NCBI GenBank assembly: GCA_030045295.1
Contig: JASIGD010000145.1
Location: forward strand, 1 to 34,828
DNA from: Streptosporangiaceae bacterium
Lineage (GTDB): Bacteria; Actinomycetota; Actinomycetes; Streptosporangiales; Streptosporangiaceae
DNA length: 34,828 bases
Direction of reading: 5' to 3'
Shown: in pieces, positions 7,176 through 17,330 of the stretch
Numbering within the stretch: position 1 is the first letter of the stretch
Layout of the letters: every line of letters starts with the position of its first letter
Notes under the pieces: model-generated
What the model saw: the letters and a program-made list of their open reading frames with translations, nothing else
Database searches by the model: none
Told to the model about the DNA's origin: nothing
Translations under genes and position numbers: made by a program

Positions 7176-7897
7176 TCACCGAAGCCGCCGGCACCCCGGC
7201 CCGGGCGCAGCTGAGCGCGGCCGACTGGCCGGCGTTGGCCGACGAGCTCGACGCCGTCGGCTGCGCCCGCACTCCCCGGCTCCTCAGCCCGGCCGAGTGC
7301 CGCGCCCTGGCCGACCTGTACGACCGGCCGGAACTGTTCCGGGCCACCATCGACATGGCCCGCCACCGTTTCGGTTCCGGCCAGTACCGGTACTTCACCC
7401 ACGACCTGCCCGAGCCCGTCCGCGTGCTGCGCGAGGCCTTCTACCCGCACCTGCTCACGATCGCCCGGACCTGGGCCGGCCGCCTGGGCCGGCCCGCGCC
7501 CTGGCCGGATGCCCTCGGCGACTGGCTGGAGATGTGTCACCGGTCCGGACAGGCCAAGAGCGCGCAAATCCTGCTCCGCTACCGCGCCGGGGACTGGAAT
7601 GCCCTGCACCGCGACCTGTTCGGCGCCCTGGTCTTCCCGCTGCAGGTCGTCATCGGCCTGGACGCATCCGGCACGGATTACTCCGGCGGCGAATTCCTCC
7701 TTGTCGAGCAGCGGCCGCGGGCTCAGTCCAGGGGTACCTGCACCGTGCTGGAGCAGGGCCACGGCCTGATCTTCACCACCCGGGACCGTCCGGTGCGCGC
7801 CGTGCGCGGCTGGTCCGCCGCCCCGGTCCGCCACGGCGTCAGCACCGTCCGCTCCGGCCGCCGCCGCGCCCTCGGCCTCGTCTTCCACGACGCGTAG
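7172..7897 (+). CDS. 2-oxoglutarate/Fe(II)-dependent oxygenase, prolyl-hydroxylase-like
   Basis: This 241-residue oxygenase has the double-stranded beta-helix iron site. HRD gives His146 and Asp148, the distal ligand is His221 (VRHGVSTV), and Arg231 ten residues later would hold 2-oxoglutarate. The stretch YSGGEFLLVEQRPRAQSR and the ending RRALGLVFHDA are typical of a group annotated as prolyl 4-hydroxylase-like proteins, often found beside ogt/ada/alkA genes. GTG 7172 overlaps the ogt stop by 4 bp, so expression is coupled. Coupling suggests a role in the alkylation response, by oxidative dealkylation or protein modification. It is not AlkB itself in sequence, and the true substrate cannot be read from sequence. 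Confidence 0.88.
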   Translation: MITEAAGTPARAQLSAADWPALADELDAVGCARTPRLLSPAECRALADLYDRPELFRATIDMARHRFGSGQYRYFTHDLPEPVRVLREAFYPHLLTIARTWAGRLGRPAPWPDALGDWLEMCHRSGQAKSAQILLRYRAGDWNALHRDLFGALVFPLQVVIGLDASGTDYSGGEFLLVEQRPRAQSRGTCTVLEQGHGLIFTTRDRPVRAVRGWSAAPVRHGVSTVRSGRRRALGLVFHDA

Positions 7898-8250
7898 CTG
7901 AGTAATCGCTGATGGGTCCAGTTGTCGAAGGCGATCGGCGATCGCTCGGCAGGTTCGCCGGCTGCGCAGTTGGGCCAGATGCCGACGGCCCCGGTCGGCA
8001 GCCGCTGGGCCGTGCGGACCTTGCCGCCCAGGATCAGCCCGGTCTGCGCCCTAGGATCAGCCCTGTAACGCTAATCACACTGGTCCCGGCGATGAAAGGC
8101 TCGCGATTACCGTGGACAGTTACCTGGTTATTTTCACGGGGTAACTGTCCACGGTCCTGGCCGGAGGGTATCGACGGGCGCTCATGCCGGCCCGCCTCGG
8201 CACCCTCCGCCGGGGCAGGTACCCGGGGTCCTAGCCGGAGGAGGTCGTGC
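7898..8250. other. Gene-poor stretch between the repair operon and amylosucrase
   Basis: No convincing gene is seen in these 353 bp. The amylosucrase frame is open across them, but the translation is low-complexity and unlike the family. The region holds a direct repeat AGGATCAGCCC (8030-8040 and 8053-8063) and a long perfect inverted repeat at 8109-8155. A GGAGGAGG ribosome binding site lies at about 8237. Confidence 0.6.
8109..8155. repeat. 16-bp perfect inverted repeat with 15-nt loop
   Basis: ACCGTGGACAGTTACC (8109-8124) is exactly complementary to GGTAACTGTCCACGGT (8140-8155), with the AT-richer loop TGGTTATTTTCACGG between. No T-run follows on either strand, so it is not a classical intrinsic terminator. 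It could be a bidirectional terminator of the actinomycete kind, a regulator site, or the relic of a mobile element. The nearest genes are the oxygenase ending at 7897 and amylosucrase starting at 8251. Confidence 0.85.
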
Positions 8251-10176
<1,926 letters not shown>

Positions 10177-10182
10177 GGAGGT

Positions 10183-10776
10183 TTACCGCCTGATCAGCCG
10201 GTACCAGCTCGGCCCGGCTCGGCGCGTTCCCCCGCGCGGTGCGATCTCGCTGGCGGGGCGCCTGCTCGCGAGGTCCCATTGCGCGAAAAGCGCCGGTATC
10301 CGGGCCGGGTCGATGCCCCGCGGTGCCGGGCCGCGGTAGCCGCGGTTGAACGCGAGCATCAGCAGGGTGGCGCCCGGCTCAGCCGCATCGGTAATAGTGG
10401 CGATGGCCCGCTGCAACGGCCCGTCGGGCAGCCCGTGCAGGCAGCCGACGTCGAGCAGGAAACCGTATCCGGTGCCGAGTTCGGCGGTGCCGATCTTGGT
10501 GATGTCGGCGTGCAGGAAGCGGACGTCCGCGTGAGCCTGGTTCGCGTATTGCCGGGCGCTGTCCAGCGCGCGGCCAACGATGTCTACGCCGGTCACGGTC
10601 CAGCCGTGGCGCGCGCAGTAAATCGCGTAGTGGCCGGTGCCGCAGCCGATGTCGAGCATGTCACCGGGCGGCAGGGCGCGCGGACCCTCGATCAGGTCGG
10701 TCAGTTGCGCGGGCGGCTGGCGGTGCTCCCACGGCATAAAACCCAGGCGGTACATGACCTGGTAAGCGCGGCTCAT
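10183..10776 (-). CDS. Class I SAM-dependent methyltransferase, small-molecule type
   Basis: This 197-residue methyltransferase has motif I MLDIGCGTGHYAIY at about 40-53, then VTGVDIVGRALDSAR for the acidic loop and the VRFLHADIT strand. The LLDVGCLHGLPDG segment resembles thiopurine/tellurite methyltransferase-like proteins. Its ATG is preceded by GAGGAGG. It is downstream of the acetoin operon on the same strand, 93 bp from acoC, and could be its last gene, though the gap also allows its own promoter. The end meets the amylosucrase gene convergently with only 6 bp between. The substrate is unknown. Confidence 0.85.
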   Translation of the reverse strand: MSRAYQVMYRLGFMPWEHRQPPAQLTDLIEGPRALPPGDMLDIGCGTGHYAIYCARHGWTVTGVDIVGRALDSARQYANQAHADVRFLHADITKIGTAELGTGYGFLLDVGCLHGLPDGPLQRAIATITDAAEPGATLLMLAFNRGYRGPAPRGIDPARIPALFAQWDLASRRPASEIAPRGGTRRAGPSWYRLIRR

Positions 10777-10869
10777 CGCCCGGTCCTCCTCGGGAGTTGC
10801 CCTCGCGTTAGAGGTTAACGGGGGCCGTGGGCCTGCCGCGTCCGGCTGCCGCGTGCCGGTCGAACCTCC

Positions 10870-12006
10870 TCATCCTGCCTTGGCGATGGTCTCCTCGATC
10901 GCGGCCTGCACCTCCGCGGGCCGCTCCATGTGCGGCATGTGCCCGGCCCCGTCGACCAGGCGACGATCGGCGCCGGTCACCGATTCGGCCTGGGCCGCCG
11001 GGAAGATGCGGTCCGCGCGGCCCCAGACCACCGTGACCGGCACCGCGCCACCGAGCGCCGCGAGCGTGGCCGCGGAGTCCGTGCCCTGCACGTCGCCGTC
11101 CAGGAGCATGCCGAGCAGGACGTGCAGCGCCTGGTCGACCCCGTCCAGCCGCTTGTACGCGAGCAGGTCATCGACTACCTGGCGGGTGACCAGGCTGTCA
11201 TCCGCGAACAGCTGGCCGACCAGCGGCTTGAGCTCGCGCCGCGTCTGCGCGTCGGCGAAGCCGCGCAGGTAGCCGGCGTTGACCTCTGGCCCGAAGCCGG
11301 ATGGCGCGATCAAGGTGAGCGAGGCGATCCGCCCCGGGTCCCTGGCCGAAACCGCGAGCGCGACGGCGCCGCCCATCGAGTGGCCGACCAGATGCGCCCG
11401 GTCGGCCCCGAGCGCGTCGAGCACTCCGACCACGGCGTCGGTCAGGACCGCGCCGGGGTCGTCGCCGACGTCCTTGGCTGACGTGCCGTGCCCGGGCAGG
11501 TCGAGCGCGTACACCCGGTACCGCGCCGCCAGCGGCTCCTGCAGGAACAGCCAGGAGTTCCGGTCGCCGCCGTAGCCGTGGATGAGCAGCACCACGTCGC
11601 CGGCCGGGCTTTCTGGGGCGGCCCCGGCGTAGCTGATGGCCCGCCCGCCGACGTCGGCCGTGCGCACCTGCGGGCCGCCCGCGTCCTCGGGCACGCCCGC
11701 GTCGATCACCGCGCGGGCCTGCTCGGCGGCGGAGTCGAGGTCCTCGTCGCTCACCTCGGCGGGGGCGATCAGCGCGATCGTGCCGCTGACCGGCACGTCC
11801 TCGCCCACCAGGGCGATGATGCGCCGCACCGTCCCGGCGTCGGCCGCCTCCAGGGTGCCGGTGATCTTCTCCGTCTCGATGTCCGCGAGCTCATCGCCGA
11901 CGCCGACCTCGTCCCCTTCCGCGACGATCCAGCCGGTGATCTTGCCGAGCTGCATCGACAGGCCCCACTTCGGCATCGTCACGGCGACGATCCGCTCGTC
12001 GGTCAC
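10870..12006 (-). CDS. acoC: Acetoin dehydrogenase E2-type component: lipoyl domain fused to alpha/beta hydrolase
   Basis: This 378-residue protein has an N-terminal lipoyl domain (MPKWGLSMQLGKITGWIVAEG, then ETEKITG with lipoyl-Lys47). An alpha/beta hydrolase fold replaces the usual CoA-acyltransferase core. Hydrolase motifs are LIHGYGGDRNSW, VGHSMGG (Ser210), VWGRADRIFP (Asp332) and GAGHMPHMERP (His356). This architecture is that of AcoC from acetoin-cleaving complexes, where the acetyl group from acetoin passes through lipoate to CoA. There is no peripheral-subunit-binding domain. The GTG start at 12006 overlaps the E1-beta stop by 4 bp. An alternative reading is the E2 of a related, unassigned ThDP-dependent complex. 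Confidence 0.9.
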   Translation of the reverse strand: MTDERIVAVTMPKWGLSMQLGKITGWIVAEGDEVGVGDELADIETEKITGTLEAADAGTVRRIIALVGEDVPVSGTIALIAPAEVSDEDLDSAAEQARAVIDAGVPEDAGGPQVRTADVGGRAISYAGAAPESPAGDVVLLIHGYGGDRNSWLFLQEPLAARYRVYALDLPGHGTSAKDVGDDPGAVLTDAVVGVLDALGADRAHLVGHSMGGAVALAVSARDPGRIASLTLIAPSGFGPEVNAGYLRGFADAQTRRELKPLVGQLFADDSLVTRQVVDDLLAYKRLDGVDQALHVLLGMLLDGDVQGTDSAATLAALGGAVPVTVVWGRADRIFPAAQAESVTGADRRLVDGAGHMPHMERPAEVQAAIEETIAKAG

Positions 12007-13016
12007 CGCGTCCACCCGGTCACCGTCTTGACGGCGTTCGTGATGCGCTGCGCGTCCGGCATGTACAGGTCCTCGAGCGGGCCGGAGAACGGCACCGGCG
12101 TGTGCGGCGCCGTTACCATCTCGATCGGGGCCTGCAGAGCGCCGAACGCCTTCTGCGCGACCAGGGCCGAGATGTCGGTCGCGATCGAGCACCGCGGATG
12201 CGCCTCGTCCACCACGACCATCCGGCCGGTGCCCTCCACGCTCTCCAGCACGGTGTCCTCGTCGAGCGGGCTGGTGGTGCGCAGGTCGATCACCTCGCAC
12301 TGCACTCCCTCGCCGGCCAGCTGGTCGGCGGCGGCCAGCGAGACGTGCACCATCCGGCCCAGCGTCACGATCGTGACGTCGTCGCCCTCGCGGACCACGT
12401 TCGCCTCGCCGAACGGCAGCGCGTAGCTCTCCTCGGGCACCGGCCCGGCCAGGTCGTACAGCGCCTTGTGCTCGAAGAACATCACCGGGTCGTTGTCCCT
12501 GATGGCCTGGGTCAGCAGCCCCTTCGCGTCGTACGGCGTCGCCGGGAGGACGACCTTCAGCCCGGGGACGTGAGTGAACAGCGGGTACAGGCACTGGGAG
12601 TGCTGTGCCGCGGCCCGCAGGCCGGCCCCGTACATGGTGCGGATCACCACCGGCGTCACCGCCTTGCCGCCGAACATGTACCGGAACTTCGCGGCCTGGT
12701 TGTAGATCTGGTCGAAGCAGACGCCCATGAAGTCGACGAACATGAGCTCGGCCACCGGGCGCAGGCCGGCCGTGGCCGCGCCGATCGCGGCGCCGATGAA
12801 CGCCGACTCGGAAATGGGCGTGTCGAGCACCCGGCCGGGGAACCTGTGGTACAGCCCCTTGGTCACGCCGAGCACGCCGCCCCACGCGTCCTGCTCGCCG
12901 GGCGATCCCGCGCCCCCGGCGTTGTCCTCGCCCATCACGATGACGGTCTCGTCGCGCTCCATTTCCTGGGCCAGCGCCTCGTTCAGTGCCTCGCGGTAGG
13001 TGATGTTGCGTGCCAC
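12003..13016 (-). CDS. acoB: Acetoin dehydrogenase E1 component, beta subunit (ThDP-dependent)
   Basis: This 337-residue protein is the standard length for E1-beta subunits of 2-oxoacid/acetoin dehydrogenases. It starts NITYREALNEALAQEMERDE, has the ISESAFIGAAIGAA segment that contacts ThDP, and shows FVDFMGVCFDQIYNQAAKFRYM typical of the family. The C-terminal transketolase-like domain contains VIDLRTTSPLD and VVVDEAHPRCS. The protein pairs with the alpha subunit to form the heterotetramer that cleaves acetoin. GTG 13016 follows a GGAGG site, 12 bp after the alpha-subunit gene. Its stop overlaps acoC. The acoin-specific label rests on the neighbouring acoX and lipoyl-hydrolase; pyruvate E1-beta is very similar. 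Confidence 0.9.
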   Translation of the reverse strand: MARNITYREALNEALAQEMERDETVIVMGEDNAGGAGSPGEQDAWGGVLGVTKGLYHRFPGRVLDTPISESAFIGAAIGAATAGLRPVAELMFVDFMGVCFDQIYNQAAKFRYMFGGKAVTPVVIRTMYGAGLRAAAQHSQCLYPLFTHVPGLKVVLPATPYDAKGLLTQAIRDNDPVMFFEHKALYDLAGPVPEESYALPFGEANVVREGDDVTIVTLGRMVHVSLAAADQLAGEGVQCEVIDLRTTSPLDEDTVLESVEGTGRMVVVDEAHPRCSIATDISALVAQKAFGALQAPIEMVTAPHTPVPFSGPLEDLYMPDAQRITNAVKTVTGWTR

Positions 13017-13028
13017 GCCAGCCTCCAG

Positions 13029-14015
13029 TCAGTAGCGCACGTAGACGTCGGTGAGCAGGTCCGCCTCGGTGGGCAGCGGGGCGGCCTTCGCCGCCTCGAC
13101 CGCCTTGTCGATCATCGTCGCGACCTCGGCGTCCACGGTCTCGAGGTCCGCCCGGGTCAGCTCGCCGGTCCCGGTCACCCGGTCCGCGAAGCGCTTCAGG
13201 CAGTCAAGCTCGGCCCGCGCGCGGGCCACCTCGTCGGCCCGGTAGGTCTGCTGGTCGCCCTCGAAATGGCCGAAGTACCGGGTGAACTTCGTCTCGATCA
13301 GCGTCGGCCCGCCGCCCGAGCGGGCCCGGGCGACCGCCTCGCTCGCCGCCTCGTGCACCGCGAAGAAGTCGAAGCCGTCGACGATGACGCCCGGCATGCC
13401 GAACCCGGCCGCGCGGTCGGCGATGTTGTCGCTGGCCACCGACCAGGTGCTGGAGGTGGTCTCGGCGTACCCGTTGTTCTCCGCGACGAAGATGGCCGGC
13501 AGGTCCCACACCGACGCCAGGTTCATCGACTCGAGCGTGGTGCCCTGGTTGCTGCCGCCGTCGCCGAAGAACGCCACGCTGACCCCGCCGGTCCCCTTGA
13601 TCTTCGCGGCCAGCGCGGTCCCGCAGATCAGCGGCGGCCCGCCGCCGACGATTCCGTTCGCGCCCAGCATGCCCTTGGCTAGGTCGGCGATGTGCATGGA
13701 ACCGCCCTTGCCGTGGCAGCTGCCGGTCCGCCGGCCGTAGATCTCGGCCATCATCTCGCCGACGTCAACGCCCCTGGCGATGCAGTGGCCATGGCCGCGG
13801 TGGGTGCTGGCGATGGTATCGCGGTCGTCGAGGTTGATGCAGACGCCGACCGCTGAAGCCTCTTCGCCCGCGTACAGGTGGACGAATCCGGGAATCTCGC
13901 CGGTCGCGAACTCGGCGTGCACCCGTTCCTCGAACTCGCGGATCGTCCGCATCATCCGGTACGCGCTCAGCAGCTGTTCCCTGGTCAGGGCCTTCCGCTC
14001 CGCGGTTTCGGTCAT
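13029..14015 (-). CDS. acoA: Acetoin dehydrogenase E1 component, alpha subunit (ThDP-binding)
   Basis: This 328-residue protein carries the ThDP-binding motif GDGGSNQGTTLESMNLASVW, which ends with AENN (GDG at 151, NN at 180-181). Also visible are FVHLYAGEEASAVGVC, the THRGHGHCIARG loop and GRRTGSCHGKGGSMHI. With the beta subunit it binds acetoin, transfers the acetyl unit to lipoate on the E2 protein and releases acetaldehyde. AAGGAGG lies just upstream of ATG 14015. The gene is second in the acoXABC order, 39 bp after acoX. Pyruvate or branched-chain E1-alpha subunits are similar, but those do not come with acoX. Confidence 0.92.
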   Translation of the reverse strand: MTETAERKALTREQLLSAYRMMRTIREFEERVHAEFATGEIPGFVHLYAGEEASAVGVCINLDDRDTIASTHRGHGHCIARGVDVGEMMAEIYGRRTGSCHGKGGSMHIADLAKGMLGANGIVGGGPPLICGTALAAKIKGTGGVSVAFFGDGGSNQGTTLESMNLASVWDLPAIFVAENNGYAETTSSTWSVASDNIADRAAGFGMPGVIVDGFDFFAVHEAASEAVARARSGGGPTLIETKFTRYFGHFEGDQQTYRADEVARARAELDCLKRFADRVTGTGELTRADLETVDAEVATMIDKAVEAAKAAPLPTEADLLTDVYVRY

Positions 14016-14054
14016 GTGCTCCTCCTTACCAGCAGCTCCAGCAGGGATCGATGA

Positions 14055-15080
14055 TCATGGACAGGTACGCCTGAGCAGGCCGAGCCGCGCGCTCGCGGCC
14101 AGGACCGCGGGCACGTCCACGCACCTCGGCCCGTCGGCCCGCAGCCGGACGGTGGGCTGCTCGCCCGGCGAGAAGGCAAGCTCGCGCTCGCCGTCCACGG
14201 CGATGACGCCGGCCGGCGCGTCGACGCGATAGTCCGATCCGGGGTTCATCCGCCCGATCTCTCGGACCCCGACCGGTACCACCAGTCCCGGCGCGATCGG
14301 CGCGAGAACCTGGCGTGCCGCGCCGGGCGCGATCCGCGCGGTGACCCCGTGTGGTTCATGCCGCGAGACGGGGCACAACTGGCCCAGGATGCTGGACAGG
14401 CCGATGGCGTCGGGTTCGGCGAAGGCACAGAACAACTGCGTCACCGTGCCCGGATCCCAGACCGCGCGCGCCCCGACGTGGCGTTCGGTGGACACGGCGA
14501 CGTCCACCAGGGCCGTCTCGGCCCGCCCGCCCGCCCGTACCTCCAGCAGCTTGGCCCGCGTGGTCACGCTCTCGGCCGGGACCACGCCGGTGGCGACCAG
14601 GCCTGCCGCCAGGCCCGCCACCGTCGCCTCCCGGACCGCGGGGAAGACGTTGTTGGTGCCCGTGGACAGCGCCAGCATCGGCACGTCGCCGACCGCCGAC
14701 GCGGCGACCCGGGCGGTGCCGTCGCCGCCGAGGCAGACGATCACCCGCGCACCCGCGGTCACCATGCGCCGGACGGCATCGACGGTGTCCTGCGCGGTCT
14801 GCCGGATCGGCTGCCCGTCGAGAAACTCGACTTCCGGCCACGCCGGCCCGCCCCTGCGGTGACCGCGGCGCTCGATGGCGCGGAAGACCGACGCGGAGAT
14901 GCCGCCGAGGTCGGTGCTGAGCAGGGCGCGGTGCACGCCGAGCGCTCCGAGCGCGGTGAGCAGGCGCTGGATCATGTTGGCCTTCTCGGCCGTCGGGAAC
15001 ACCGAGGCCTGCGTGACCAGGCGCCGGATGTCGCGACCGGACAGCGGGTTCGCCACCATCCCGACGATCGCATCACCCAC
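14055..15080 (-). CDS. acoX: AcoX-like ATP-NAD kinase family protein of acetoin catabolism
   Basis: This 341-residue protein has the NAD kinase/diacylglycerol kinase-like signature GGDGTARVAA (118-127), followed by STGTNNVFP. It opens with GMVANPLSGRDIRRLV, the form seen in AcoX proteins. AcoX occurs in acetoin operons, but its reaction is not well established. The fold suggests a nucleotide or NAD-related kinase. It is the first gene of the acoXABC run. The start at GTG 15080 lies 9 bases after a strong AGGAGG. A gap of 198 bp separates it from the malic enzyme gene upstream, so an operon promoter probably lies at about 15081-15270. Confidence 0.88.
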   Translation of the reverse strand: MGDAIVGMVANPLSGRDIRRLVTQASVFPTAEKANMIQRLLTALGALGVHRALLSTDLGGISASVFRAIERRGHRRGGPAWPEVEFLDGQPIRQTAQDTVDAVRRMVTAGARVIVCLGGDGTARVAASAVGDVPMLALSTGTNNVFPAVREATVAGLAAGLVATGVVPAESVTTRAKLLEVRAGGRAETALVDVAVSTERHVGARAVWDPGTVTQLFCAFAEPDAIGLSSILGQLCPVSRHEPHGVTARIAPGAARQVLAPIAPGLVVPVGVREIGRMNPGSDYRVDAPAGVIAVDGERELAFSPGEQPTVRLRADGPRCVDVPAVLAASARLGLLRRTCP

Positions 15081-15278
15081 CGTGGCTTACCTCCTGGCCC
15101 CACTCTGCGCGCCCGGCCCGGAAAATGGAATAGGGCCGGGGGTAGCCGGGGTCACGTCGCCGCTGGTCCGCCGCTTCCCCCCAGGCAGACCCTTTGATAC
15201 CGAACGGACGGTGGTGTCACCGCCCCAGGGCCGTTAAGGCCGTCCTGAGCCGCGCTCAGCCGGGCCCGGGCCGTTCGT

Positions 15279-16991
15279 TCAGATGGGCTCGATCACCGGG
15301 TAGGCGGGCACCCACATGGCCTCGCGTACCCGGGCGGCGGGATCGTCCAGCGGCGTTCCGGCCAGGCCCTCGGCCTGCGCCGCCTCGGCGACGGCGGCCG
15401 CCACCGCGGCTGAAGTAGCGCGCAGGCTCGTGACCGGGGGCAGCACCGCGGCGCCCGGCGCGGCGGCGTCGGACAGGCCGGCCAGTGCCGTGGCCGCGGC
15501 GGCCAGCATCCCGTCGCTGACGCGGCGCGCTCGGCATGCGGTGACCCCGAGCCCGAGGCCGGGGAAGATCAGCGCGTTGTTGGCCTGGGCGATCTGGTAG
15601 CGAAGGCCTTTGTAGTCCACCGGCTCGAACGGGCTGCCGGTCGCGATGAGCGCTCGTCCCTCGGTCCAGGCGACGAGATCGGCGGGCTGCGCCTCCGAGT
15701 GCGAGGTGGGGTTGGACAGCGGCATGATGATCGGCCGGTCCGCGTGCGCCGCCATCTCGGTCACGATCGCCTCGGTGAATACGCCCGGCTGGGTCGAGGT
15801 TCCGATCAGCATGGTCGGGTGGGTGCGGGTCACCACCTCGGCCAGGCCGATCCGGCCCTCGCCGTCGCGCCGCCAGCTGCCGACCTCGGCGGCTGGCCGG
15901 GCGTAGGGGACCTGAAAGTCCCGCACCGTACCGGCATAGTCGCTGGTGATCAGGCCCTTGCTGCCAAGCGCGTAAAAACGGCTGGTCGCCTCGGCGAGGC
16001 TGAGGCCTTGGTCGATCATGACCTGCCGCAGGACGTCCGCGATCCCGATCCCGGCGGTGCCGGCGCCGTGGATGACCACCGTCTGATCGCGCATGGCCGT
16101 ACCCGCGGCCCGGATGGCGCACAGCGCCGCGGCCAGCACCACCGCGGCCGTGCCCTGGATGTCGTCGTTGAACGTGCAGCAGGCACCGGCGTACCTGGCC
16201 AGGATGCGGTGGGCGTTGGCGGCGCCGAAGTCCTCCCAGTGCAGCATCGCGTTCGGGAACAGCCTGGTGGCGGCCGTGACGTAGGCGTCGATCATCTCGT
16301 CGTAACGGTCGCCGCGGACGCGCGGGTGCCGGCCGCCCAGGTACATCTCTTCGGCCAGCAGGGCCGGGTTGTCGGTCCCCGTATCCAGCACGACCGGGAT
16401 GACCCGGCGAGGGTGCAGGCCGGCCGCGGCGACGTACACGGCCAGCTTCCCTACGGCGATCGCGATACCGCCGACGCCCCAGTCGCCGATGCCCAGGATG
16501 CCCTCGGAGTCCGTGGCCACGATCAGGTCGACGTCCTCGGGTCCCAGCCCGTAATTGCGGAAGGCCGTCTCGATCTGATCGGGATGATTCACCGACAGGT
16601 ACACCCCGCGCGGGCGGCCGAACTCCAGGCTGTACCGCTCGATCGCCGTCCCCACGGTCGGCGTGTAGACGATCGGCAGCATCTCCTCCAGGTGCTCGGT
16701 CAGCAGCCGGTAGAACAGCACCTCGTTACGGTCGCGGACGTGGCCAAGAAATATGTTCTTAGCCAGGTCGTCGGGCTGGCGGAGGTACTGCGCGTAAACC
16801 CGGCGGAGCTGGCCCTCGATCGTCGACACGCCGTCGGGCAGCAAGCCCGTCAGTCCCAGCGTCTCCCGTTCGGCGAGCGTGAACGCGGTACCCCGGTTCA
16901 GCATCGGCGACCTCAGCAGCGCACTGCCCCTGAGCCGGACCCGCGCCACCACGCCCTCGGGAGTCGAGACGAGCTCGTACAGGGGTTCCAT
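15279..16991 (-). CDS. Malic enzyme (large, NAD-type)
   Basis: This 570-residue enzyme oxidatively decarboxylates malate to pyruvate. Its length and motifs match the large SfcA/MaeA-like and eukaryotic-type malic enzymes rather than the short MaeB form. Motifs are LNRGTAFTLAERE, the catalytic IVYTPTVG (Tyr109), GILGIGDWGVGG, the metal-binding CTFNDDIQGTAAV, the dinucleotide site IHGAGTAGIGIA and PLSNPTSHSEAQPADL. The start is ATG 16991 with GGGAGG ten bases upstream. It is on the same strand as acoXABC and 198 bp before it. Acetoin-derived acetyl-CoA enters the TCA cycle, and malic enzyme would return C4 acids to pyruvate, so joint use makes sense. Joint regulation is inferred only. Confidence 0.94.
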   Translation of the reverse strand: MEPLYELVSTPEGVVARVRLRGSALLRSPMLNRGTAFTLAERETLGLTGLLPDGVSTIEGQLRRVYAQYLRQPDDLAKNIFLGHVRDRNEVLFYRLLTEHLEEMLPIVYTPTVGTAIERYSLEFGRPRGVYLSVNHPDQIETAFRNYGLGPEDVDLIVATDSEGILGIGDWGVGGIAIAVGKLAVYVAAAGLHPRRVIPVVLDTGTDNPALLAEEMYLGGRHPRVRGDRYDEMIDAYVTAATRLFPNAMLHWEDFGAANAHRILARYAGACCTFNDDIQGTAAVVLAAALCAIRAAGTAMRDQTVVIHGAGTAGIGIADVLRQVMIDQGLSLAEATSRFYALGSKGLITSDYAGTVRDFQVPYARPAAEVGSWRRDGEGRIGLAEVVTRTHPTMLIGTSTQPGVFTEAIVTEMAAHADRPIIMPLSNPTSHSEAQPADLVAWTEGRALIATGSPFEPVDYKGLRYQIAQANNALIFPGLGLGVTACRARRVSDGMLAAAATALAGLSDAAAPGAAVLPPVTSLRATSAAVAAAVAEAAQAEGLAGTPLDDPAARVREAMWVPAYPVIEPI

Positions 16992-17164
16992 CAGTCATCA
17001 CCCTCCCGGCGCCATCGCGCGGCTCGCGACAGCCTGCGCATGGAGCTTATGGGCGACGGCCGCGCCGTGCTATAGGAAGAGTCGTGACCGGCGCGAATCT
17101 TTCGGCGACGCAATCACCGGATCAAGCACGTCGACCGGCACGCTGACGAGAAGCCGGACGCGCG

Positions 17165-17330
17165 TCGCTGACCCTGGACGAGCTACGCGAGTGAGGCGCC
17201 GGCCGGCTCGGCCCGCTCCAAGCTTCCGACCGTCCTGCACGTCGTGGCCGGCCTGCCCCGCAACGCCAGCGGCAAGGTCATGAAGACCGCACTTCGCCAG
17301 CAATCCGGCACTCGTCCGGACCGTCCTTAG
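17165..17330 (+). pseudogene. C-terminal remnant of a fatty acyl-CoA ligase, frameshifted
   Basis: One frame reads SLTLDELRE and stops at TGA 17192-17194. The next frame continues as KLPTVLHVVAGLPRNASGKV, then MKTALRQQSG, to TAG 17328-17330. Together these are the ending of an AMP-binding acyl-CoA ligase, with the usual spacing and the catalytic lysine motif GKVMKTALR. The frameshift and the absence of any adenylation core upstream make it non-functional. Upstream 17000-17160 shows no recognisable ligase sequence. The fragment reads on the plus strand, opposite to the N-terminal ligase fragment at 1257-1448; see findings. Confidence 0.75.

Noticed and set aside
8030..8063. Direct repeat AGGATCAGCCC twice, 23 bp apart
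   Set aside because: It is short, lies in a gene-poor stretch and shows no promoter context, so it was noted only in the gap description.
7912..8250. In-frame 113-residue extension upstream of amylosucrase
   Set aside because: The extension does not resemble the family, and the ribosome binding site before GTG 8251 plus the residue spacing fit a start at 8251.
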